DNA of 10,142 nucleotides from Flavisolibacter sp. (lineage in GTDB: Bacteria; Bacteroidota; Bacteroidia; Chitinophagales; Chitinophagaceae). Position numbers and translations under genes: made by a program. This document shows, in pieces, positions 1 to 5,920 of this stretch. The stretch is from contig JAGIAB010000084.1 of the NCBI GenBank assembly GCA_017745135.1, forward strand, positions 4,472 to 14,613. The letters run 5' to 3'. Under the pieces are notes generated by a model. It had not been told where the DNA came from. It saw only the letters and a program-made list of their open reading frames with translations, and searched no databases. How positions within the stretch are numbered: position 1 is the first letter of the stretch; every line of letters starts with the position of its first letter.

Positions 1-117
1 TCTCCACTCACAAGACCTTCATTTATTGCGTTGCTTCTTTGCAGCCACTAAAGAGAGTTGTGGTAGCCGCCTAACTTGCTGGATTTTTTTATTGAATTGC
101 AGAACTTTAAAAGAAAA

Positions 118-723
118 ATGCCTCGCACAAAAGAAAAAAGAAAGTTTGTTCATGAACCATCCACTCATGAGATCTTCATTTGTTTATCAAGTCTGCCGAG
201 TTGGACAACAATCTTATTGCAGAATGGAACCCAAAAACCTTATATGCCTTTCCTGCAATGGTTAATAGAAAGGAACTTTTATGAAGAACGGGAAGAGAAA
301 ATAACCATTAAAAGAATAGCATCTGATTATAAATCGGAAACTACCAAAGTAACAAAGTGGCTGCATGAAATTTATGATGATATAATTGAATTGAACTATG
401 AAAGGCCTAAGTTATTCGTCAATAATAAAGCAACTGTTACTTGCTATTTCAGCTATTATGATAGTCATGCAGCGATTCATTTAGGCTTAGATTTCTTACC
501 AAGAGTGTATGAAGAATTTTCATTCTTCTTTATCAAGGCAAGAACCGGTGCAGATCGTTTTTGGATTAGCAAAGTACAGTACGAAGTTTTTGATAAAAAC
601 GTTCAAGCCACTCTTTGGTTAGAAGGCGGTATTTTAAATCGGTATCGTGAAATGGCTGTAGAAGAAGGTTTATTCAAAGGGTGGCTGGGTTTCATGGATA
701 AATGGCATAAGCATTCTTTCTAA
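118..723 (+). CDS. Hypothetical protein with possible helix-turn-helix, mobile-element associated
   Basis: I do not recognise this 201-residue protein. I start it at the ATG at 118 (reading MPRTKEKRKF...). The frame is open further up to a TTG at 76, but that start would add a poorly supported extension. The N-terminus is basic. Residues about 62-93 (ITIKRIASDY... to the ELN after IYDDII) are helical and look like a helix-turn-helix, a form seen in element-encoded regulators. The C-terminal half has many aromatic residues (FSFFF, FWISK, the WLGF and KWHKHSF tail) and no catalytic motif I can name. No Shine-Dalgarno sequence precedes the ATG, as is common in Bacteroidota. It is the only gene left of the large non-coding region and is transcribed towards it. 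A DNA-binding or regulatory role in the element is inference. It is not clearly RteC. Confidence 0.6.
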   Translation: MPRTKEKRKFVHEPSTHEIFICLSSLPSWTTILLQNGTQKPYMPFLQWLIERNFYEEREEKITIKRIASDYKSETTKVTKWLHEIYDDIIELNYERPKLFVNNKATVTCYFSYYDSHAAIHLGLDFLPRVYEEFSFFFIKARTGADRFWISKVQYEVFDKNVQATLWLEGGILNRYREMAVEEGLFKGWLGFMDKWHKHSF

Positions 724-821
724 ATTGATGAAATTCTGCTGACTCATCTCAGAAGGTAATTGATGTTCTCTGCCCCTTTAGCAAAACCGGTAAAAGCGCC
801 TGCGGCTAAAAGAAGAGTAGC

Positions 822-842
822 GCCGCCGGGAGTAACGGCGGC
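822..842. repeat. Hairpin, 6-bp GC arms
   Basis: GCCGCC (822-827) and GGCGGC (837-842) are perfect complements around a 9-base loop. This is the first strong stem of the non-coding region. Confidence 0.6.
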
Positions 843-874
843 TGGGGGGAGAGCCGAGCAAAGCGAGCCGATAA

Positions 875-900
875 AGCCGCTGGAGTTTACGGAAGCGGCT
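875..900. repeat. Hairpin, 6-bp arms
   Basis: AGCCGC (875-880) pairs with GCGGCT (895-900) across a 14-base loop. It lies 32 bases after the previous stem in the same GC-rich tract. Confidence 0.5.
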
Positions 901-937
901 GCGAGCACCCACGAGGGGCTGTACAGTAAAAGCGAAG

Positions 938-956
938 CCCTTCGACAGGCACAGGG
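938..956. repeat. CCTTCGACAGGCACAGG dispersed-repeat copy 1
   Basis: The core CCTTCGACAGGCACAGG (939-955) sits inside short complementary ends (CCCT 938-941, AGGG 953-956). It resembles the short palindromic repeat of the type CCTTCGACAAGCTCAGG that I know from intergenic DNA of many bacteria. A second copy with compensating arms lies about 310 bases downstream. Confidence 0.55.
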
Positions 957-996
957 TGACAAGCCAAGGGCGACGCTGATGGGCAGCTCCATAGGA

Positions 997-1035
997 GGCC
1001 ACCGAAGCTATATTTCCAAAGGTGCGAAGGTGGCC
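997..1035. repeat. Inverted repeat, 7-bp perfect arms
   Basis: GGCCACC (997-1003) and GGTGGCC (1029-1035) are exact complements around a 25-base loop. The right arm is part of the word AAGGTGGCCGAA (1027-1038), which recurs exactly at 1736-1747. The left arm could therefore pair with either copy. Confidence 0.5.
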
Positions 1036-1247
1036 GAACTATGCAAGGGTGGCTTAGCATGCTGTAGGCGAAGCGAATGCAGGTAGCGAGCCTTTACAGA
1101 TGCTTGCCAGCCGCAGCCGAGTGGGTAGCGCCGGCGAGCAAAATTATTGGCAGCGGGTGGACTGAAGGCTACTGAAGTGAATGAAGGACGAAGTGAAGCG
1201 GAATGGAACCCAGTGAGTATTGTAGCGAAGGTTTGCGGAAAGGCATG

Positions 1248-1287
1248 TGCATCCTTCGGCAGGCGCAGGATGCAGCAGCGCTGCGCC
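1248..1287. repeat. Overlapping alternative hairpins around CCTTCG repeat copy 2
   Basis: TGCATCCT (1248-1255) pairs perfectly with AGGATGCA (1267-1274) over an 11-base loop. The core CCTTCGGCAGGCGCAGG (1253-1269) is the second copy of the repeat at 939-955. A competing stem, GGCGCAG (1262-1268) with CTGCGCC (1281-1287), uses overlapping bases, and GCAGCGCTGC (1275-1284) is itself a palindrome. The two stems cannot form together, so the segment could switch between two folds. That last point is inference. Confidence 0.55.
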
Positions 1288-1431
1288 GGTAGGTGCCATG
1301 GCTTGAAGCAAAAGCATAGCTGCGAATGTGGTGTAATAGAGCGGAGACGAAGGACGAAATAAATGAAGTGGCCTGAAGGACACAGGAGCTGCCGTGACGA
1401 ACGAGGAGGAGCTGCAAGCAGTGTGACAAAC

Positions 1432-1444
1432 TTGGCTTCGCCAA
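1432..1444. repeat. Short tight hairpin TTGGC-TTC-GCCAA
   Basis: Perfect 5-bp arms (1432-1436 and 1440-1444) enclose a 3-base loop. It lies ten bases before the long inverted repeat at 1454. Confidence 0.45.
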
Positions 1445-1453
1445 CCCGAAGGG

Positions 1454-1515
1454 CATTGCAGTGAAAAGCAGGCCATGAAAGAGTAATAAACAGATGCCTG
1501 CTTTTGACTGCAATG
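1454..1515. repeat. 20-bp inverted repeat with one mismatch
   Basis: The left arm CATTGCAGTGAAAAGCAGGC (1454-1473) is the reverse complement of the right arm GCCTGCTTTTGACTGCAATG (1496-1515) at 19 of 20 positions. The loop is 22 bases and A-rich. It is the strongest single palindrome in the window. CAGATGC (1491-1497), just inside the right arm, can alternatively pair with GCATCTG (1523-1529). Such long arms occur in oriT regions, recombinase sites and structured RNAs. The sequence alone does not decide which. Confidence 0.8.
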
Positions 1516-1550
1516 GTTTGGTGCATCTGCTTGCTGACGACGAGAGAGGA

Positions 1551-1568
1551 ACACCACTTTACCGGTGT
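1551..1568. repeat. Small hairpin ACACC/GGTGT
   Basis: ACACC (1551-1555) pairs with GGTGT (1564-1568) around an 8-base loop. It is a modest stem between the two strongest hairpins of the region. Confidence 0.35.
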
Positions 1569-1636
1569 GGGATGGTTAAGGTGAATGTGCAGATCATTAA
1601 AAACGAAAGCATCCGGTGAGAAAAGAAGCGTGGACA

Positions 1637-1700
1637 AGGCAGGTGCTATAAGGCGCATATATTGGTCTTGTGCATAGCTGCGCTGAAATAGCTGCTGCCT
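1637..1700. repeat. Long interrupted rod-like hairpin
   Basis: Three nested helices line up in register. AGGCAG (1637-1642) pairs with CTGCCT (1695-1700). After a symmetric 2x2 internal loop, GCTAT (1645-1649) pairs with ATAGC (1688-1692). After a small asymmetric loop, GCGCA (1653-1657) pairs with TGCGC (1679-1683). That makes 16 base pairs on one axis, a layout typical of structured RNA and unlikely from chance alone. Confidence 0.55.
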
Positions 1701-1755
1701 GTAGTGGCAATTGGAACGGAATCATCTTTTGCCGGAAGGTGGCCGAAATGAGAGA

Positions 1756-1774
1756 GCAAGTGATTGGAGCTTGC
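1756..1774. repeat. Hairpin GCAAG/CTTGC
   Basis: Perfect 5-bp arms (1756-1760 and 1770-1774) surround a 9-base loop. A further 5-bp stem, GCTAC (1800-1804) with GTAGC (1813-1817), follows shortly after. Confidence 0.35.
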
Positions 1775-1909
1775 GAAACGAACGATGCGAACAAATGAGG
1801 CTACCTGGAGGAGTAGCGAGATTTTGCTGAACAGAATTACCGAACGACAAAGTGATTGCGACGCAAGAGGCGACCAATCGGAGTTTCTGTTGCAGGTATC
1901 AAAATAAAC

Positions 1910-1931
1910 ACCCTATTTTCTCTGACAGGGT
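1910..1931. terminator. Terminator-like hairpin ACCCT/AGGGT, possibly for the HEPN operon
   Basis: ACCCT (1910-1914) pairs with AGGGT (1927-1931) over a 12-base loop. A T-rich run follows on either strand (CTTTCTTTC on +; TGTTTATTTTG on -). It lies some 45 bases past the stop of the 1974-2777 gene, so it could end that operon. The stem is short and the call is tentative. Confidence 0.35.
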
Positions 1932-1938
1932 CTTTCTT

Positions 1939-1960
1939 TCACAGGTACCTGTGACTTTTT
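1939..1960 (+). terminator. Perfect 16-bp palindrome followed by T-run
   Basis: TCACAGGTACCTGTGA (1939-1954) is a perfect palindrome, able to form 6-bp arms around a GTAC loop. CTTTTT follows directly on the + strand, as expected of an intrinsic terminator. On + it would end transcription coming out of the non-coding region. Its position at the edge of the HEPN gene also makes it a possible junction or protein-binding site. Confidence 0.5.
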
Positions 1961-1973
1961 GAAGCTAAAGATT

Positions 1974-2777
1974 TTATTCCCCGGAATTATATGTTCGATT
2001 TCTTGCTTCTATCTCGGCTAAAATTTTTTCAATCTTTCTCATTCTTAGTGCCTCAACATTTTTATGCTTATCAAGCTTTCTATAATCAAATGGAACTTTT
2101 TTGAGGTCATTTAGAACTTCATGATATTTAGATTTGAGGTTGGGATTTGTTTTAAAAAGCGTACCTGTATATTTTTCACAAATGCTAATCAGCCAATTTT
2201 CACTAATAATGTTGTAGTCATAAACAAGCTCCCGTAAATTGAAGTTTTCATAATTTCCGAAACCATCTACCATGACAACAGATTGCCCGTCTCTTTTAAA
2301 ATCGCATTGCGTTAATCTGAAATAATTCAATCGGTTCGGTGGACTAATAAAGGTCTCGGATTTCCCAGTTTTATAATTAACCATATGTGATCCTGCAATA
2401 TTTCTCAGCTCAAAAATCTTATGGTTAAAAAAATCATTAATAACTTTCTTTTTCAATGGATACTTAACTACTTCAGCAATCTCAATTATAGAATGAATTT
2501 GCAGATAAATTGCATTTAAAACCCCATAAAGCCGTAAGTACCTTTCTCCCAAATCATCTTTTTTCAGATTAGTGCATAGTTGATATTCACAAAAGTTTAT
2601 TATGGCACATTCAGTATCCTCCAATAAATCGATACAGCTTCTCATCTTTTTGTCGTCACCGATATTTTGAAACTTGTATCTGCGGATCATAGCAATTTCC
2701 GTATCGTTATCAGTTGTTGGGGCACCATATTGTAGGCATCCTAAAAAGAGTTCGGCAATTTTATTTTTGTGTGACAT
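1974..2777 (-). CDS. HEPN-like protein, second gene of a two-gene operon
   Basis: I do not recognise the family of this 267-residue protein by name. The first half is mainly helical (residues about 45-135). At the end of one helix it carries RNIAGSH (R125 to H131), which fits the R-N-(x)n-H active-site motif of HEPN ribonucleases (here Rx5H). No nucleotidyltransferase, membrane or signal segment is visible. The C-terminus ends in a charged helix (KNVEALRMRKIEKILAEIEA). The ATG lies ten bases after the TAG of the upstream HEPN-like gene, so the two are almost certainly co-transcribed. RNA cleavage is an inference from the motif. The motif is short, so a chance match is possible, but finding it in both neighbours strengthens the case. 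Confidence 0.6.
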   Translation of the reverse strand: MSHKNKIAELFLGCLQYGAPTTDNDTEIAMIRRYKFQNIGDDKKMRSCIDLLEDTECAIINFCEYQLCTNLKKDDLGERYLRLYGVLNAIYLQIHSIIEIAEVVKYPLKKKVINDFFNHKIFELRNIAGSHMVNYKTGKSETFISPPNRLNYFRLTQCDFKRDGQSVVMVDGFGNYENFNLRELVYDYNIISENWLISICEKYTGTLFKTNPNLKSKYHEVLNDLKKVPFDYRKLDKHKNVEALRMRKIEKILAEIEARNRTYNSGE

Positions 2778-2787
2778 ACTGCTTTAT

Positions 2788-3756
2788 CTAAAAATGGTGG
2801 TCAGTGATTTCCGCATTTGAATAGGTCATGCGCTTATCTGAAATTATTCGATCATACCGGTTAAGGAATGTTTCAAATTTTTCTTTCTCAATGTTATATG
2901 TTCTGGCCCATTTGCTAATTCCCTGCGCTATACAATCGATAAGGTCCTTAAACTTAAAATATTTTCCTTCATCAGTTTCTTGCACATATTTAATATGTGC
3001 AGGTGCATCATAAAACATTAATCTTTTAACCTTTTTTAGTTGAACTTTTCTTGAATCAAGATTAGTCATGTGCAATAAGGAATTGCGGAACTCTTTTAGT
3101 TCATCAGAAGTGATATTCAATTTGTCAATATCAGTATAAGTGTCGAGCCATGTTTGAAAGTTTCTTGTACTGTCTCCGTATTCCAGATATGCCATTGTAT
3201 CGAGGGCAATCATTAATAATTTCATCGAGGAAACGTTGTGTCTGGCGTTGTAAAGAATTTTGACCGCCTGAATGAAATCATCGTTAATTAATTTATCAAA
3301 GTGGAAACCCTCGTTGTCGATATAATCGAGATACCATTCTTTTTGCTTTTCAATGTAAACAGATGAAGGCTCAGGAGAAGTCGGAGCTGTAATATTTTGA
3401 ATCCCTTCTACATAAATAGCGCCATTTCTAACAGGAGTAATTACTACAAGGGCATCGCATGGAATGCCTGTTCTTTGGAATATCGAAAGTTGGTAACCCT
3501 GATTGCATAGGTCTCTGTAGGAAGCGTAATCAATGCCCTGTCTAATTTCTCCATTGATTCTTATCTGAAAACTATCGGGTAATTCAAATTTTGTGGCGTT
3601 TTGCAAATCATGATCCACTCTTGCTTGGAGAAAATTTATTTTTTCTTCATCGGATCCTGAAATATCATGTGAGACAAGCCCTACTTCTGTTATCAAGTCG
3701 AGTGTTGTATAGACAAATAAATTGTAGACGGTTTCATGCATACAACTAATATACAT
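2788..3756 (-). CDS. HEPN-like protein, first gene of a two-gene operon
   Basis: This 322-residue protein has two parts. Residues 1 to about 120 look partly beta-rich (SFQIRINGEI, CDALVVITPVR, AIYVEGIQ) and match nothing I can name. A Pro/Ser-rich linker (TAPTSPEPSS, about 123-132) leads into a helical C-terminal part. There, after helices near 160-192, comes EFRNSLLHM with R224 and H229, a clean HEPN Rx4H motif with Asn after Arg as in most active HEPN RNases. The start used is the ATG at 3756; a second in-frame ATG at 3741 (Met6) is also possible. It leads an operon with a second HEPN-like gene 10 bases downstream and is divergent from Gabija. A ribonuclease with an N-terminal sensor or regulatory part is my inference. 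Confidence 0.62.
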   Translation of the reverse strand: MYISCMHETVYNLFVYTTLDLITEVGLVSHDISGSDEEKINFLQARVDHDLQNATKFELPDSFQIRINGEIRQGIDYASYRDLCNQGYQLSIFQRTGIPCDALVVITPVRNGAIYVEGIQNITAPTSPEPSSVYIEKQKEWYLDYIDNEGFHFDKLINDDFIQAVKILYNARHNVSSMKLLMIALDTMAYLEYGDSTRNFQTWLDTYTDIDKLNITSDELKEFRNSLLHMTNLDSRKVQLKKVKRLMFYDAPAHIKYVQETDEGKYFKFKDLIDCIAQGISKWARTYNIEKEKFETFLNRYDRIISDKRMTYSNAEITDHHF

Positions 3757-4102
3757 ATATCAAGGAATCAATTGGACGAGGTTAACAATAAACACAACGT
3801 TTACACCACCCATTTACCACCCACTTGGGAGGTATTCATTGGCCTAAAGGACAAAGTGAACCGATAATTGCTTCTCTGAAAACCATTTCGGGGGATTTGC
3901 AAAACTTCTTTGCATGTAGGTTCTACCTGATTCAAGTTTCTACGTCCTTAGCTGTCGTTGAGCAAAAATGGCTTAATCGGAAAAAAGCAGACGTAAAATA
4001 TTCTATTTGTGCATATCTCTAATTCTATTTCATATGAGATTCATGAAGATTTTATTATCTTTTCAGCCGTGAGTGAGATTTAGTGACTAAAAACATCTTC
4101 TC
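3757..4102. promoter_or_regulatory. Divergent intergenic region between HEPN operon and Gabija
   Basis: These 346 bases must carry the promoters of both defence operons. I find no good match to the Bacteroidota pair TTTG / TAnnTTTG on either strand, so no promoter is placed. Visible structure is an imperfect tandem 11-mer, ACCACCCATTT (3805-3815) then ACCACCCACTT (3816-3826), and a nested hairpin, AAACTT (3902-3907) with AAGTTT (3934-3939) enclosing AGGT-TCT-ACCT (3918-3928). A 65-codon frame opening with TTG at 3825 has no ATG or RBS and looks like chance or a decayed remnant. Confidence 0.5.
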
Positions 4103-5920
4103 ATGCAATTAACCAAGCTAACTATTGAAGGCTTTCGAGGTATTAAGACAGCGGAACTTTATTTTGATCAACATAGTGTACTCTTAGGGTCGAATAATAT
4201 AGGCAAAAGCACTATTGTTGATGCGCTGGGCTTACTTCTTGGCAAAGAAAAGCTCGTAAGACAGCTTAACGATTATGATTTTTTCAATGGAGATCCACAA
4301 CCAAAGACAAGAATTCACATTCGGGGTATAATTACCGGATTTCAAGATAACGATCCTCAAAAAGCTGCTGAATGGTTTAATGATAGTAATGGCAGTATCA
4401 TTAGCTGGTACAATCCAAAGAATAAACAATTAGAAATTACTGATCCATCAAGCGATTCATTACTTGCATTGGAAATTGCTTTTTGTGCCCGCTTCGATCC
4501 TGAGGAATTAGAATATCATGTACTCCGATATTTTGTTGAGGGTCATGATGATCCATTTGAAAATGAAAATTCAGTAAATCGATTATCGGCTACACATATA
4601 AAGCAGTTGGGGTTTTTTCTGTTACCGCCACATAGGACCTGGGAAAAGACAATTTCATTCGGATCTGAGCTGTTTAGAAAAGTAATCCGATTTCAGAATG
4701 CGATGCCTGGGCGAACGGTGTTAAAAATCAGAGATGATTTGCGAGGCACAACTGAAAGAATAGAAAATCAAGACCCACTTTCTGAAATTGTAAAACGAAT
4801 AAATAATGAACTGCAAGGGTATTTGGGTAATGATGGAAACGGCTTAAATTTTTTACCTACAGCAGGAGATGTTGATAGTATTTTGAGTTGCCTAACTCCT
4901 TATTTGATTGGGAAAGGAAATACGAATTTGCCCCTAGGAAAACACGGGTCAGGAGTGATCTCATTGCAAACTCTTTTACTTCTTTTAGAATTTGGAAAAT
5001 TCCGCAATGAAAAAAATGAAAACTTCATTCTTGCTGCAGAGGAGCCAGAGGTTCATTTGCAACCTTCGCTACATAGAAGATTAGTAGGAAGAATACAAGG
5101 GTTGAGCACTCAGTCGATTGTGACAACTCACTCACCGGAGGTTGCTTCTTTTTACCTGCCAAAAGACATCCTTATTTTAAGGAATTATGGTGGAGAGTTA
5201 AAGGCTTTCAATTTATTGGATGGCACGAGGCAAATGCCAGACGCCAACGCTTTAATGCGATTGTTCACTATCTACCGCAAGGAGATTTGTGAAGCATTAA
5301 TGAACAGAATGGTTATTGTTCCTGAAGGTGAAACTGAATTCAGGTGGTTCAAACAATTAATTAATGCATGCTTTACGGCAGAAGGGTGGAATTCTTATAA
5401 AGGTGATATAACATATACTCAAACCTTCGGTATTTTACCTACTCAATCATCACACGTAAGCCAGACATTTGACTGTTTTAACCCACTAATAGAATTGCTG
5501 ATACCATTTGTTGATGGAGATATTGCAGGTAACGATTACATCACCAATCTTAAAAGAAACACTACCCCTCCAAAATATATTATTCAGTTACCTGCTGCAA
5601 ATTGTCTAGAAGATCTGATTGCTGATATTTTACAGCCTGACGGAAATGATTTTGCTGCCCTCGGTAAAATTTTGGAAAGCGAAATAAAAGATAGTTCGAT
5701 GCTTTGTGAAGTTTTAAAAAAACATAAAACAAACTGGAGTGTTCATGATACTCTTGTTGAATATATTTCGACTAATAAAACTGCCTTTAAACGAGCACAA
5801 ATGTTCATTAATTCATTGTCAAACATTGAAAGTAGCAATGAAAGCAAGAAACAACTGCTGAAGAAAGATGATGCAAAATCTGATGAAAAGACGACGGTAT
5901 ATACTTTTAATCTTAACTAA
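4103..5920 (+). CDS. gajA: Gabija protein GajA, OLD-family ATPase/Toprim endonuclease
   Basis: This 605-residue protein has the full layout of a class 2 OLD nuclease. The N-terminal ABC-type ATPase has a Walker A GSNNIGKST (29-37), a signature-like segment GKHGSGVISLQT (279-290), a Walker B FILAAEEPE (308-316, E313/E314) and an H-loop TTHSP (341-345). The C-terminal Toprim domain has MVIVPEGETE (403-412, metal-binding acidic residues around E408) and FVDGD (469-473, the DxD). No key motif is missing, so it should be active. In the family, GajA is a DNA-nicking endonuclease held off by nucleotides and freed when they fall during phage infection; it assembles with GajB in the cytoplasm. Its length is close to the roughly 580 residues of the characterised protein. 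The immediate UvrD-like neighbour is what makes this Gabija rather than a stand-alone OLD protein. The ATG at 4103 has no Shine-Dalgarno sequence. Confidence 0.93.
   Translation: MQLTKLTIEGFRGIKTAELYFDQHSVLLGSNNIGKSTIVDALGLLLGKEKLVRQLNDYDFFNGDPQPKTRIHIRGIITGFQDNDPQKAAEWFNDSNGSIISWYNPKNKQLEITDPSSDSLLALEIAFCARFDPEELEYHVLRYFVEGHDDPFENENSVNRLSATHIKQLGFFLLPPHRTWEKTISFGSELFRKVIRFQNAMPGRTVLKIRDDLRGTTERIENQDPLSEIVKRINNELQGYLGNDGNGLNFLPTAGDVDSILSCLTPYLIGKGNTNLPLGKHGSGVISLQTLLLLLEFGKFRNEKNENFILAAEEPEVHLQPSLHRRLVGRIQGLSTQSIVTTHSPEVASFYLPKDILILRNYGGELKAFNLLDGTRQMPDANALMRLFTIYRKEICEALMNRMVIVPEGETEFRWFKQLINACFTAEGWNSYKGDITYTQTFGILPTQSSHVSQTFDCFNPLIELLIPFVDGDIAGNDYITNLKRNTTPPKYIIQLPAANCLEDLIADILQPDGNDFAALGKILESEIKDSSMLCEVLKKHKTNWSVHDTLVEYISTNKTAFKRAQMFINSLSNIESSNESKKQLLKKDDAKSDEKTTVYTFNLN

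Larger units (their letters stand above)
760..1890 (+). ncRNA. Large hairpin-rich non-coding region, candidate structured RNA or transfer DNA
   Basis: This stretch of about 1.1 kb holds no convincing gene. Several long open frames overlap one another on the minus strand, which is what a GC-rich, purine-skewed + strand produces by chance, and their translations are rich in Ser, Cys, His and Leu with no family resemblance. The DNA is clearly GC-richer than the flanking genes (38 of 60 bases in 841-900) and purine-rich on the + strand (42 of 60 in 1141-1200). Stems with perfect or near-perfect arms recur: 822-842, 875-900, 916-940, 997-1035, 1248-1274, 1262-1287, 1432-1444, 1454-1515, 1551-1568, 1637-1700, 1756-1774 and 1800-1817. 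Repeated words (GAAGGACGAA at 1183 and 1349, AAGGTGGCCGAA at 1027 and 1736) add internal repetition. Terminator-like hairpins follow at 1910-1960. A large structured RNA on the + strand is one reading; single-stranded transfer DNA (oriT-like) is another. Boundaries are approximate. Confidence 0.35.

Noticed and set aside
26..265. Frame overlapping the start of the first gene
   Set aside because: It is a shadow of the 118-723 gene in another frame, with no family resemblance.
118..723. RteC regulator of conjugative transposons
   Set aside because: The position next to element DNA suggested it, but I do not see the RteC sequence pattern, so only a possible helix-turn-helix is claimed.
744..1794. 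Several long overlapping open frames in the non-coding region, mainly on the minus strand (longest 1008-1658)
   Set aside because: They overlap in different frames. The translations have low-complexity, Ser/Cys/His/Leu-rich composition and no recognisable family. A purine-rich, hairpin-dense + strand lacks stop codons in antisense by chance.
760..1890. Group II intron, retron or CRISPR array
   Set aside because: No reverse transcriptase or maturase is in the window, I see no typical domain V-like end, and there are no regularly spaced direct repeats.
3896..3924. TTTG and TAGGTTCT with 17 bases between as a Bacteroidota promoter for gajA
   Set aside because: The -7 element matches only in part, the spacing is shorter than usual, and it lies about 180 bases from the ATG.
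3825..4022. 65-codon + strand frame between the HEPN operon and gajA
   Set aside because: It starts with TTG, has no RBS, has no recognisable family and lies where both promoters must be. It is kept only as a possible remnant.
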